Below are positions 8,835-17,488 of a stretch of 64,000 nt of DNA, one piece after another. The stretch lies in contig NZ_CP015881.1 in NCBI RefSeq assembly GCF_000697965.2, forward strand, positions 434,001 to 498,000. The letters are read 5' to 3'. The position numbers were made by a program, and so were the translations under genes. The notes beneath the pieces were generated by a model. The model saw only the letters and a list, made by a program, of their open reading frames with translations, ran no database searches and had not been told where the DNA came from. Within the stretch, counting starts at the first letter, position 1. Every line of letters begins with the position of its first letter. The DNA is from Ensifer adhaerens (lineage in GTDB: Bacteria > Pseudomonadota > Alphaproteobacteria > Rhizobiales > Rhizobiaceae).

Positions 8835-9848
8835 TCAGGCGACCGCGACGAGCTCGACGATGCGGTCGATCACCTGGTTGGCGGTGGTGCCGCCGGCATG
8901 CGCTTCGTAAGAAAGCACCAGGCGATGGCGAAAGACATTGTGCACGGTCGCCTGCACATCGTCGGGCGTGACGAAATCGCGGCCGTTCAGCCAGGCGTGC
9001 GCCCGCGAAACCTTATCGAGGCCGATGACGCCGCGCGGGCTCACGCCGACCTGAAGCCACTTGGCCAGATCCTTGTCGACCTTGTCGGGATAGCGCGTCG
9101 CCATCACCAGCGCGACGATGTAGTTCTCGATCGCTTCGGAAACGGTGATCGCCGATATTTCCTTGCGTGCGGCAAAGACCGCGTCCTGGGCAAGCTTTTC
9201 CGTCGCATGATTGTTGGATTTGGCGTTGGTTTCCTCCGAGCGCACGAGCCGCATGATGTCTGCCTCTGAGGCTGCGTCCGGATAATCCACCTGGATGTGC
9301 ATGAGGAAGCGGTCCAGTTGCGCTTCGGGCAGCGGATAGGTGCCTTCCTGCTCGATCGGGTTCTGGGTCGCCATGACCAGGAACAGATCGGGCAGCACAT
9401 GGCTCTTGCCGCCGATCGTGACCTGGCGTTCCTCCATCGCCTCGAGCAGCGCCGATTGCACCTTGGCCGGCGCCCGGTTCACCTCGTCGGCGAGGATGAG
9501 ATTGGCGAAGATCGGCCCTTCCTGGAACTGGAACGCGCCCTTGCCGCCCTCGGAAAAATAGATCTCGGACCCCGTGATGTCGGCGGGCAAGAGGTCGGGT
9601 GTGAACTGGATGCGCGAAAGCTCCGCATCGAGGTTTTTGGCCATGCTCTTGATCGCTCGGGTTTTCGCAAGTCCGGGCAGGCCCTCGACCAGCAGATGGC
9701 CGTTGCTGAGCAGCCCCAGCAGCAAGCGCTCGATCATGCCCTCCTGGCCGATGATCGCTTCGCCGATGCGCTTGCCGAGTTGCTGGATATCGTCGCGTGC
9801 ACCCATGAAGTCCTGCTCCCTTGCCCCGCCGGCAACATCAGTCGTCAT
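8835..9848 (-). CDS. MoxR-type AAA+ ATPase, 337 aa
   Basis: ATP-driven chaperone-like protein that acts with VWA proteins in maturing other proteins or complexes. Walker A is GLPGLAKT (residues 56-63) and Walker B is LILADEVNR (about 117-125); sensor ATQNP and the MoxR lid region are present. It is the first gene of the operon. The ATG at 9848 lies 41 bp after copy 2 of the 17-bp site. The intergenic region to the divergent FGE gene holds both promoters. Confidence 0.93.
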   Translation of the reverse strand: MTTDVAGGAREQDFMGARDDIQQLGKRIGEAIIGQEGMIERLLLGLLSNGHLLVEGLPGLAKTRAIKSMAKNLDAELSRIQFTPDLLPADITGSEIYFSEGGKGAFQFQEGPIFANLILADEVNRAPAKVQSALLEAMEERQVTIGGKSHVLPDLFLVMATQNPIEQEGTYPLPEAQLDRFLMHIQVDYPDAASEADIMRLVRSEETNAKSNNHATEKLAQDAVFAARKEISAITVSEAIENYIVALVMATRYPDKVDKDLAKWLQVGVSPRGVIGLDKVSRAHAWLNGRDFVTPDDVQATVHNVFRHRLVLSYEAHAGGTTANQVIDRIVELVAVA

Positions 9849-9889
9849 GAACTTTCGCGAGAGCTTATTGTTAAATCAGGCCAATTGGA

Positions 9890-9906
9890 AAGAACGTAAC
9901 AGTAAC
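9890..9906 (-). promoter_or_regulatory. 17-bp shared operator-like site, copy 2 (MoxR operon)
   Basis: Reads GTTACTGTTACGTTCTT on the minus strand, 41 bp before the MoxR ATG. This copy has T instead of A at position 14. The core is a tandem GTTAC repeat with 6-bp period rather than a palindrome. Confidence 0.75.
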
Positions 9907-9978
9907 GAAGGCCTGAGCGGCGATGGCGGATACCTCTTGTGGCACGCGGCCTGCGCCCCGAGGGCTTTGGGCGATTGC

Positions 9979-9995
9979 GTAACGGTTACGTACTT
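9979..9995 (+). promoter_or_regulatory. 17-bp shared operator-like site, copy 3 (FGE)
   Basis: Reads GTAACGGTTACGTACTT on the plus strand, 82 bp before the FGE ATG. It contains the palindromic form GTAAC-G-GTTAC. Confidence 0.75.
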
Positions 9996-10077
9996 TGGGC
10001 AGCGGGCATTTGGCGCTAACGTGTGCAGACCGTCCGCGCGCGTGCTAGCCGACGGTGCCAAGGGAGATCAGAGCCAC

Positions 10078-11049
10078 ATGCAAATGTCCCCGAAAATGCC
10101 CCTTGTCGACGAAACGCCCGCGGCGATCAGCGCCCGCGAGCAAATCTGGATCGAGGGCGGGACCTTTCTCATGGGTTCGGACAAGCACTATCCGGAGGAA
10201 GCGCCGGCCCATCCGGTGAAAGTTGACGGCTTCTGGATCGACGTCACGCCCGTTACCAACCGGCAGTTCGCCGCCTTCGTCGAGGCGACCGGCTACGTGA
10301 CCGAGGCGGAGAAGACGCCCGATCCGAAGGACTATCCGGGCGCGCTTCCGGAAATGATGCGGGCGGGTTCAGTGATCTTCGACCCGCCGAAGCGGGTGAC
10401 CAGCAACAGTCCTTCGCAATGGTGGAACTTCAAGTTCGGCGCCGACTGGCGGCGGCCCTATGGGCGGCAGAGCAACATCCGCGGCAAACTCGACCATCCG
10501 GTGGTGCAGGTCTCCTACCTCGACGCCAAGGCCTATGCCGCCTGGGCGGGAAAGGACCTGCCGACGGAGGCCGAATGGGAGTTCGCCGCGAAAGGCGGGC
10601 TCGAAGGCGCGGAATTTGCCTGGGGGGACGAACTGGTGCCCGAGGGACGTTTCATGGCAAACACCTGGCACGGCATGTTTCCGACGGAAAACCTGAAGCC
10701 CGACGGCTTCGAGCGGACCTCGCCGGTCGCGAGCTTTCCCGCCAATGGCTACGGCCTCTACGACATGATCGGCAATACCTGGGAATGGACCAGCGACTAC
10801 TGGTCCACCCGCCACCCTGCGCCGGCGCAAAAGAGCTGCTGCATACCCGCCAATCCGCGGGGCGGGGACCGGGAAGCGAGTTTCGATCCGCGGCAGCCGA
10901 CGATCCATATCGCCCGTCGCGTCGTGAAGGGCGGATCCCATCTCTGCGCGCCTAACTATTGCCGTCGGTATCGTCCGGCGGCGCGTCACGCGCACGAGGA
11001 AAACGCGGCGACGACCCATATTGGGTTCCGTTGCATTCGGCGGCCCTGA
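10078..11049 (+). CDS. Formylglycine-generating enzyme (sulfatase-modifying factor), 323 aa
   Basis: Oxidises the motif cysteine of sulfatases to C-alpha-formylglycine using O2 and copper. The C-terminal block GGSHLCAPNYCRRYRPAAR contains Cys290 and Cys295. This C-x4-C spacing and the flanking YCxRYR-xAAR match the active-site pair of known aerobic FGE, so this is a catalytic enzyme and not just a fold relative. GGTFLMGSD (27-35) and GNTWEWTSDYW are family landmarks. The frame is open far upstream, but the ATG at 10078 follows AAGGGAG and the promoter-like site. No signal peptide is seen, so it acts in the cytoplasm before sulfatase export. Its likely client is the sulfatase at 1573-3216. Confidence 0.93.
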   Translation: MQMSPKMPLVDETPAAISAREQIWIEGGTFLMGSDKHYPEEAPAHPVKVDGFWIDVTPVTNRQFAAFVEATGYVTEAEKTPDPKDYPGALPEMMRAGSVIFDPPKRVTSNSPSQWWNFKFGADWRRPYGRQSNIRGKLDHPVVQVSYLDAKAYAAWAGKDLPTEAEWEFAAKGGLEGAEFAWGDELVPEGRFMANTWHGMFPTENLKPDGFERTSPVASFPANGYGLYDMIGNTWEWTSDYWSTRHPAPAQKSCCIPANPRGGDREASFDPRQPTIHIARRVVKGGSHLCAPNYCRRYRPAARHAHEENAATTHIGFRCIRRP

Positions 11050-11090
11050 TCCGGCCGGAGGACTTGAAAACCGTTCCGCCAGGAGGATGG

Positions 11091-12158
11091 ATGATGACGG
11101 CAACAGCGATGCGTTTGGGGTTCGTGATGGACGAAAGGGCTTGCAAACCGCGGCTTCGCGCAAGGCTCGCTGGCCTGCTGCTCGCGTTCGTTGCGGCCTT
11201 CGCCTCACCTGTTGCCCTTGTGGCGGCCGATGCGCCGGCCGACATTCTGCCCTCGTGGAACGATGGCGAGGCGAAAAACGAGATCGTCGATTTCGTCACA
11301 CGGGTCACCAGCGAGGGCAGCGCCGATTTCGTGGCGCCGGCAGAGCGGATCGCCGTCTTCGACAATGACGGCACGCTGTGGACCGAGCAGCCGAACTATT
11401 TCCAGGGCATGTTCGCCATCGACCGCGTCAAGGCGATGGCGCCCGAGCACCCCGAATGGAAGGACAAGGAGCCTTTCGCATCGCTGCTGAAGGGGGACAT
11501 GGCAGGCGTTGCCGCCGCCGGCGAAAAAGGCATCGTCGAGTTGGTCATGGCGACCCATGCCGGCATGACGACGGACGCGTTCACGAAAACGGTCACGGAT
11601 TGGTTCGCGACCGCCCGGCATCCGCGCTTCGATCGCCCCTATAACGAGATCACCTTTCTGCCGATGCGCGAGTTGCTCGATTATCTCAGGGCAAGCGGCT
11701 TCAAGACCTATATCGTCTCGGGCGGCGGCATCGAATTCATGCGGCCGATGACCGAACAGATGTATGGGATCCCACCCGAGCAGGTGGTCGGCAGCAGCAT
11801 CACGACGAAGTACGAACTCGACGGCGACGCGCCGGTGCTGATGCGGGAGCCCAAGATCGACTTCATCGACGACGGTGCCGGCAAGCCGGTCGGGATCAAC
11901 ACCTTTATCGGCCGCCGCCCGATCTTCGCTGCCGGTAATTCCGATGGCGACTATGAGATGCTGCGTTGGGTAACGGCGGGGTCCGGCCCGCGTTTCGGCA
12001 TGATCGTTCACCATACGGACGGGGAGCGCGAATGGGCCTATGATCGGCAATCGCCTGTCGGCAAGCTGGACAAGGCGATGACCGAGGCCGAGCAGCGGAA
12101 CTGGCTTCTGGTCGATATGAAGAACGACTGGCGCAAGATCTACGCCTTCGACAAATAG
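11091..12158 (+). CDS. Exported HAD-family phosphatase, 355 aa
   Basis: Haloacid dehalogenase superfamily hydrolase, phosphoserine-phosphatase-like. Motif I is DNDGTLW (residues 91-97) and motif II lies around YIVSGGG; AAGNSDGD supplies the acidic motif. A hydrophobic signal region (about 27-46, ending VALVAADAPA) predicts export or anchoring. ATG codons occur at 11091 and 11094, both after AGGAGG; the earlier one is used. It follows the FGE gene by 41 bp and probably shares its transcript. The substrate is unknown; a role in processing released phosphate or sulfate metabolites is only inference. Confidence 0.87.
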   Translation: MMTATAMRLGFVMDERACKPRLRARLAGLLLAFVAAFASPVALVAADAPADILPSWNDGEAKNEIVDFVTRVTSEGSADFVAPAERIAVFDNDGTLWTEQPNYFQGMFAIDRVKAMAPEHPEWKDKEPFASLLKGDMAGVAAAGEKGIVELVMATHAGMTTDAFTKTVTDWFATARHPRFDRPYNEITFLPMRELLDYLRASGFKTYIVSGGGIEFMRPMTEQMYGIPPEQVVGSSITTKYELDGDAPVLMREPKIDFIDDGAGKPVGINTFIGRRPIFAAGNSDGDYEMLRWVTAGSGPRFGMIVHHTDGEREWAYDRQSPVGKLDKAMTEAEQRNWLLVDMKNDWRKIYAFDK

Positions 12159-12605
12159 GTGGCTGCACGGCTGGCGCCGTGCGCCTCAGCGATCGATGTT
12201 GGGGCGAGGGCCGAGTGCCAAGCGCGACTTTAGCGCGGGGCCGTGGTCGACTATCGTCGCGCGGACGATGGTGCTCTTGCTCGTCTTTCCCGCCGCGGAA
12301 CATCTCTCAACACCGATCGCGATATCGCGTGTGCCGCCTGTGCGGCCGCTGACGGCCCGAATCATGGGATTCGAGGCGAAGATTGCCAAGGTGCCGGCAA
12401 TCCGGACCAATGTTACTGTTACGTACTTCCGAAAATCGGCGTTCGTGCCACTTTTCGCTCAGGGGAGAGGTAAGCGAGGGTCGGATTGGCCACAAGCACC
12501 GACCGGCGAGCCGGCCCCCCGACCGCAACGGTGTCTGGTCGTCGCTGACACCTTGGGGAATGCAAAGGCATGAGCATCGATTGTCGTTCAAACGGATGGT
12601 AAACC
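12159..12605. other. 447-bp stretch without a convincing gene
   Basis: Contains a hairpin with 7-bp arms at 12165-12182 (GCACGGC, loop TGGC, GCCGTGC) just after the phosphatase stop, possibly a terminator without a T-run. It also contains copy 4 of the 17-bp site. Open frames here have no RBS and no recognisable content. A small gene or RNA starting after 12430 cannot be excluded. Confidence 0.5.
12412..12428 (+). promoter_or_regulatory. 17-bp shared operator-like site, copy 4
   Basis: Reads GTTACTGTTACGTACTT on the plus strand, identical to copy 5. The next gene on that strand starts 177 bp later at 12606, the longest spacing of the five. Confidence 0.7.
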
Positions 12606-12866
12606 ATGCCCAGCGCAGCCTCTCAACGGGGACTACTGAAGCTTATGCTCAGGCTGCCGGCTCTGCGCGGCCAGTTGCAATTGCTCTGTGCCAAGAACCA
12701 GTCCCTGGCAAGCCTCTGCGAAGCCTATGAGGAAGCGAGCTCTATGCTTGACCGGCAAAGGCGTCTCGCCCCTCTGGATCATTCGATGATCTCGGAGTAT
12801 GAATTGATCTGTCGCGAGATCGAAGAAGAGGTCATTTCCGTCTGTATCGCCGATACGGGGACGTGA
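12606..12866 (+). CDS. Small conserved-type protein of unknown function, 86 aa
   Basis: I do not recognise a named family. The protein is short, soluble and helical, with a basic N-terminal part and an acidic C-terminal part (LASLCEAYEEASSMLDR; ICREIEEEVISVC). The amphipathic helices suggest a two-helix fold. The start ATG follows GGATGG. It is the first plus-strand gene after copy 4 of the 17-bp site. It might instead be a chance frame, but codon use and the helical pattern argue for coding. Confidence 0.6.
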   Translation: MPSAASQRGLLKLMLRLPALRGQLQLLCAKNQSLASLCEAYEEASSMLDRQRRLAPLDHSMISEYELICREIEEEVISVCIADTGT

Positions 12867-13099
12867 GCGTAGTCCGTTGTGATTAACAAATAGCTCGCTT
12901 GAGCTTGTCAGAGCGACGAAAACCCCACAAGAATTCTATGGGAATGATCGGGCGTTCCTGTTCCAACTTAAAATGATTCAATTCTTCGATGAAAATATTT
13001 TGTGACGGTGCGATATTCTTCTTTCCGCCACAGAAGCTCTCGTCTAGAGTTCGCCTCGCGTTGCACTCTCTTTGGGGTTGTGGCAGTTGGGAGCGCATC

Positions 13100-14866
13100 A
13101 TGGAAGCCAGCAGAAATGCGGGTCAAACGAACTGCATTGCCGTTGCAGAATGCGAGGCGCGAGCCGCCCTTGAGCGCATTCTTGCCGACAGCCAGTTTCA
13201 CGCGACCGAGCGTCATCGCAAGCTGTTGCGGTACGTGGTTGACGAGTTTTTCGCTGGCCGTTCGGGCCAGGTGAAAGCCTACACGATCGCCATTGACGTC
13301 TTCGGACGGCCCGCCTCCTTCGATCCTGCGACCGATCCGATCGTGCGTGTGGAAGCGTCGCGCCTGCGCGCGGCCCTGGCGCAATATTACGAGGCGCTCG
13401 GCGAAAGAGCGGAGCTTCGCATCGAGCTGCCGAAAGGCAATTACGTTCCGCAATTCGTGATCAGCGGTGAGCCTTTGAGAGGGGTGCTCGAGAGCACGAC
13501 GCCGGTTGCTGAGGCGGCAGCCGAGCAGCCCATCGAGCTCGCGATTGCGCCTGCCGTTCTTGCCCGCAAATGGCGCCCGCTTGCGGGCTTCGCGGCACTT
13601 GGAACCGGCGTGGCGGTCATGGCCGGGGCCTTCTACGTGTCCATTGCCGACCACCTTCCCTGGCAGCCGGTTTTCTCGGCCAAGCCGACGATCGTCGTTG
13701 ACGTGCCGACGCGGCAGGGTGCCGACGACGACGTGCAGAAGAAGGCGGGTGACTATCTGGTCCACGCACTCTCGCAGTTTTCCGCCGTCCGCACCCTTGC
13801 GCCGGTCTCGCCCGCGGGTGTCGACGTGGCGTCGATAACCGGGTGGGTTTCGTCCGCGCCGCCGGTCAAGCTGCAGGGCAGCAAGGAATACAGGCTTTCC
13901 ATCGCCTACAGCACCGACGAGCGCCGGCATGAGGTCTCCTGGCAGGTGATCGATGTGCAAAGCAACGAGGCGTTGAGGTCCGGCAGCTCGAAGGTGGCGC
14001 TCGACAGCGGCGACGCGCAGGAAATACAGGAAAAGCTGCTTTCTCGTCTGGCCCTTTCGCTTGCCGGCGAAGAGGGCGTCATTGTCAGTCTGGAGGCTGC
14101 GCGGCAACTGGTGACGCCGTCGATCGGCTTCGGCTGCGTGCTTCAGGCGGATGTGGCACTGGCGCGGATCGACCCTGAGGGACTGGTTTCGGCCCACGGC
14201 TGCCTTGAAAAATCCGTCGCCTACCAGGCCGCCGACGCCGATGTTTTGGCGAGCTTGGCGATGGTGTTGGTGGCAACCGGCGAAGCGAGCGCCGCGCCGA
14301 CGGTGGCTGAGCGTGCGCTGAAGCTCGCCGACAAGGCCGTTGCGCTGGCACCGCAATCGAGCCAGAGCTACGTCGCCCAGATGCAAGCGCGCTTTGCAGC
14401 CGGCGACAGGGAAGCGGCGTTCATTTCCGGCCGGCGCGCGGCGGCACTCAATCCGCTCGACGACGCCATTCCGGCGCGGCTAGGCCTGCTGCTTTTCGTC
14501 AGCGGCGCCTATTCGCAAGGGGTGAATCTGGCCCGTGTGGCGGATGCCGGCAGCGAGTATCTTCACCACGATGCCGCGCTGACCCTGGCGCTGGAAGACT
14601 ACCGCAGCGGCCGCTACCGCGAAGCGCTGAGGCGCGCACGCGAACTTGCCAATCCGGCGGACATGGCGGTCAATCTCCTGCGCGTGGCAGCGGCAGGCCA
14701 ACTCGGCCTGACGCGGGAAGCGACCAGCGCTTTGGACGGATTGCGCCTGAACGAAACGCGCGCGTCGCAGTCGTACGATACGGAATTGGTCGCTCGAGGC
14801 TACGCGCCGGACCTGATCGCGTTGCTTGATGACGGTCTCGCCAAGGCCGGCTTCGCCCAGCAGTAA
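13100..14866 (+). CDS. Membrane-anchored regulator-like protein with TPR region, 588 aa
   Basis: The N-terminal domain (about residues 18-120) carries FDPATDPIVRVEASRLR and IELPKGNYVPQF. This pattern occurs in the putative DNA-binding head of TPR and adenylate-cyclase-like regulators. A single membrane segment follows (about 160-182, FAALGTGVAVMAGAFYVSI), then an extracytoplasmic region ending in TPR-like helices (about 380-580). The frame is open to 12989, but the ATG at 13100 immediately precedes the domain. The layout suggests a CadC-like transmembrane sensor/regulator; this is inference. Confidence 0.75.
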   Translation: MEASRNAGQTNCIAVAECEARAALERILADSQFHATERHRKLLRYVVDEFFAGRSGQVKAYTIAIDVFGRPASFDPATDPIVRVEASRLRAALAQYYEALGERAELRIELPKGNYVPQFVISGEPLRGVLESTTPVAEAAAEQPIELAIAPAVLARKWRPLAGFAALGTGVAVMAGAFYVSIADHLPWQPVFSAKPTIVVDVPTRQGADDDVQKKAGDYLVHALSQFSAVRTLAPVSPAGVDVASITGWVSSAPPVKLQGSKEYRLSIAYSTDERRHEVSWQVIDVQSNEALRSGSSKVALDSGDAQEIQEKLLSRLALSLAGEEGVIVSLEAARQLVTPSIGFGCVLQADVALARIDPEGLVSAHGCLEKSVAYQAADADVLASLAMVLVATGEASAAPTVAERALKLADKAVALAPQSSQSYVAQMQARFAAGDREAAFISGRRAAALNPLDDAIPARLGLLLFVSGAYSQGVNLARVADAGSEYLHHDAALTLALEDYRSGRYREALRRARELANPADMAVNLLRVAAAGQLGLTREATSALDGLRLNETRASQSYDTELVARGYAPDLIALLDDGLAKAGFAQQ

Positions 14867-14885
14867 GGCCGGGCCCGAGCCCCTT

Positions 14886-15911
14886 TTAGTTTTCGGCGGC
14901 GACCCGGATCACCAGCTTGCCGAAATTGCGGCCGTCCAGCAGACCGATGAAGGCTTCCGGCGCATTCTCGAGCCCGTCGACGATGTCTTCGCGGTAGCGG
15001 ACTTCGCCGCTTTTGATCCAGCCGGCCATCTCCTGATAGAAGAGCGGCCTCTGATCGGCAAACTCGCGCTGGATGAAACCCCGGATGAGCAGGCTCCGGC
15101 TGAGCACTTCGCGCATGACGCCGGGCAACCGGTCGCTCCCGGCTTGCGCGCCTGCGGGCTGGTTGTAGTGCGCAATCAGGCCGCAGACGGGCACGCGAGC
15201 GAAGTCGTTCAACAGCGGGAACACCGCATCCCAGACATGACCGCCGACATTCTCGAAATAGACATCGATGCCTTTGGGGCAGGCGGCGGCGAGCTGTTCG
15301 GCGAAATCAGGTGCGCGATGATCGATCACCGCGTCGAAGCCGAGCGTGTCGCGAACGAAGGCGCATTTGTCCGCACCGCCGGCGATCCCGACTGCGCGCG
15401 CACCCTTGATGCGGGCAATCTGCCCGACCGCCGAGCCGACGGCGCCGCTTGCAGCCGCCACGACGACCGTTTCGCCCGGCAGCGGTTTGCCGATCGTCAG
15501 CAGCCCCGCATAGGCGGTGAAACCGGGCATGCCGAGAATGCCGAGTGCCGTCGAAAGAGGTGCGGCCGCCGGATCGAGCTTGCGCAAGTCAGTACCACGC
15601 GACAGCGCATAGCTTTGCCAGCCGGAGTGGGAAAGAACGAAATCGCCGTCGCTGAAATCCGGGTGACGCGAGCGGAGGACGCGGGCGACCGTGCCGCCCT
15701 CCATGACAGCGCCGATCTCCACCGGCTTGGCATAGGAGCGGCCGGCATTCATGCGGCCGCGCATATAGGGGTCGAGCGAAAGGTAGAGGATCTTCAGGAG
15801 AACCTCGCCTTCCGCCGGCTCCGGGATAGCCGTTTCGACGACGCGGAAATCGCTCGGCACCGGTTTTTCGGATGGCCGCGCGGCAAGCAGGACCTGGGTA
15901 TTCTTGCTCAT
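14886..15911 (-). CDS. NADPH-dependent MDR oxidoreductase, CurA/YncB type, 341 aa
   Basis: Zinc-independent medium-chain reductase acting on carbon-carbon double bonds of enones (leukotriene B4 dehydrogenase / curcumin reductase group). LDPYMRGRM near residues 47-55 is diagnostic. The nucleotide site is AAASGAVGSAVGQ followed by GIAGGADK, and FENVGG follows. The ATG at 15911 follows AGGAGG. It converges with the TPR regulator (19 bp between stops). The physiological substrate is unknown. Confidence 0.9.
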   Translation of the reverse strand: MSKNTQVLLAARPSEKPVPSDFRVVETAIPEPAEGEVLLKILYLSLDPYMRGRMNAGRSYAKPVEIGAVMEGGTVARVLRSRHPDFSDGDFVLSHSGWQSYALSRGTDLRKLDPAAAPLSTALGILGMPGFTAYAGLLTIGKPLPGETVVVAAASGAVGSAVGQIARIKGARAVGIAGGADKCAFVRDTLGFDAVIDHRAPDFAEQLAAACPKGIDVYFENVGGHVWDAVFPLLNDFARVPVCGLIAHYNQPAGAQAGSDRLPGVMREVLSRSLLIRGFIQREFADQRPLFYQEMAGWIKSGEVRYREDIVDGLENAPEAFIGLLDGRNFGKLVIRVAAEN

Positions 15912-16027
15912 AGTCTTTTCCTCCTGTGCGTGTCCCGATGCCCCGCGGCGGCTGACGCGCGACGAGAAGCTCTTTTCGCATGAAACGAAACAAAGGCCTA
16001 CAGACGAGTTTTGAGCCGCAAACGGCT

Positions 16028-16059
16028 CCGCGGGCTCGCCGCTGCGGACGAGCCCGCGG
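16028..16059 (-). terminator. Strong hairpin downstream of the sulfhydrylase gene
   Basis: Arms CCGCGGGCTCG (16028-16038) and CGAGCCCGCGG (16049-16059), 11 perfect pairs with a 10-nt loop, 22 bp after the stop codon at 16082. A second small hairpin (AGCCG-TTTG-CGGCT) follows. There is no clear T-run, so Rho-independent termination is likely but not certain. Confidence 0.6.
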
Positions 16060-16081
16060 AAAATGCGAAAGCGTCTTACGC

Positions 16082-17443
16082 TCAGGCGGCGTCGATCGCT
16101 TGTCTGAGATCGGCGATGATGTCGTCCGAATGTTCGATGCCGATCGAAAGCCTGACATAGCCGGGCGTCACCCCGGTCTTTAGCTGGTCGATCTCCGACA
16201 GCTGCGAGTGCGTCGTCGTGGCTGGATGGATGGCCAGTGAGCGGGCGTCGCCGATATTGGCGACATGGTAGAGCAGTTTCAGCCCGTCGATGAAACGCCG
16301 GCCCGCCTCGCGACCGTCCGTCAGCTCGAAGCCCACGAGCGCGCCATAGTGGCCGTTCAGCAGATATTTCCCGCCGCGTGCCTTCGCCTCGCCATCCTGG
16401 AACTTCGGGAAGATCACCCGCGCCACCTTCGGGTGGGTGCGGAGGAACTCGGCCACCTTGATGGCATTCTCGTTGTGCTGTCGGATCCGGAGCGGCAGCG
16501 TTTCCAGACCCTGGATGAACTGGAATGCGTTTAGCGGGCTGATCGCGGCGCCGAGGTCGCGCAACAGCACCGCGCGGGCGCGCAGGATATAGGGATGAAA
16601 CGCGATCGCGGCCGCTTTTTCGAGCCAGGTCTTGCCCTGGTAGCTCGGGTCAGGCTCGTGCAGGTTCGGATGGCGCGCCTCATGCTCGTGCCAGGGAAAC
16701 TGGCCGCTGTCGATGATCGCGCCGCCGATCGAGGTACCGTGCCCGCCGATGTATTTTGTCGTCGAATAGACGACTACCGCAGCGCCGTGGTCGAAGGGCC
16801 GGATCGTCAGCGGGGCCGCCGTGTTGTCGACGATCAGCGGAATGCCGAAGCGCTTGCCGATCTCGGCGACCTCGGCGATCGGAAAGACTTCGAGCTTCGG
16901 ATTCGGCAGGGACTCGGCATAGTAGGCACGTGTCCGGTCGTCCGTCGCCCGGGCAAACGCCTCGGGATCAGCCGCATCGACGAAACGAACCTCGATGCCG
17001 AAACTTTTCAGGGTGGCGGCAAACAGCGCCCAGGTACCGCCATAAAGGCCGGCGGCGCTGACGACGTTGTCGCCGGAGCGCGCAAGGTTCAGGAGCGCGA
17101 AGGCCGATGCCGCCTGGCCGGAGCCAAGTGCCAGCGCGGCTGCTCCCCCTTCGATCTCCGCCAGCCGCTGCTCAAACGCGTCTTGCGTCGGGTTGGAAAC
17201 GCGGGTGTAGAGATGCCCCGGCGCCTCCAGCGCAAAGAGCTTGTCGGCGCCGTCGGTGCCGGGCAGTTGATAGGAGGTCGTCTGGTAGATCGGCACGGCG
17301 ACGGCGCCGCTTGCCGGATCGAAACGATAGCTGCCGCCGTGGAGCGCCAGCGTTTCGGGATGCAACCGCCCGCCGGCTTCGCGCAGGCCGTTCGGCGTCT
17401 TGATCTCGACTGCCGGTTCTTCCGGCTTCTGATGGATCGTCAT
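16082..17443 (-). CDS. metY: O-acetylhomoserine sulfhydrylase (MetY type), 453 aa
   Basis: PLP enzyme that makes homocysteine or methionine from O-acetylhomoserine and a sulfide or thiol. The N-terminal ETLALHGG and PIYQTTSY, then HLYTRVSNPTQ, are typical. The PLP lysine is Lys230 in YSTTKYIGGHG. The C-terminal DARSLAIHPATTTHSQL is also diagnostic. ATG at 17443 follows AAGGAG. It lies 45 bp downstream of the oxygenase gene on the same strand and is probably cotranscribed, linking the oxygenase to sulfur metabolism. I could not find a SAM-II riboswitch upstream. Confidence 0.93.
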   Translation of the reverse strand: MTIHQKPEEPAVEIKTPNGLREAGGRLHPETLALHGGSYRFDPASGAVAVPIYQTTSYQLPGTDGADKLFALEAPGHLYTRVSNPTQDAFEQRLAEIEGGAAALALGSGQAASAFALLNLARSGDNVVSAAGLYGGTWALFAATLKSFGIEVRFVDAADPEAFARATDDRTRAYYAESLPNPKLEVFPIAEVAEIGKRFGIPLIVDNTAAPLTIRPFDHGAAVVVYSTTKYIGGHGTSIGGAIIDSGQFPWHEHEARHPNLHEPDPSYQGKTWLEKAAAIAFHPYILRARAVLLRDLGAAISPLNAFQFIQGLETLPLRIRQHNENAIKVAEFLRTHPKVARVIFPKFQDGEAKARGGKYLLNGHYGALVGFELTDGREAGRRFIDGLKLLYHVANIGDARSLAIHPATTTHSQLSEIDQLKTGVTPGYVRLSIGIEHSDDIIADLRQAIDAA

Positions 17444-17488
17444 GCCATTTCTCCTTGGCTCTCAGGTTGATCGGCGCTGTCCGGTTGA

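Larger units (their letters stand above)
9849..10077. promoter_or_regulatory. Divergent promoter region between MoxR and FGE
   Basis: 229-bp intergenic region between the two divergent genes. It carries two copies of the 17-bp site in opposite orientation, each aimed at its own gene: 9890-9906 (minus) and 9979-9995 (plus). No other structure is clear. Confidence 0.7.
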
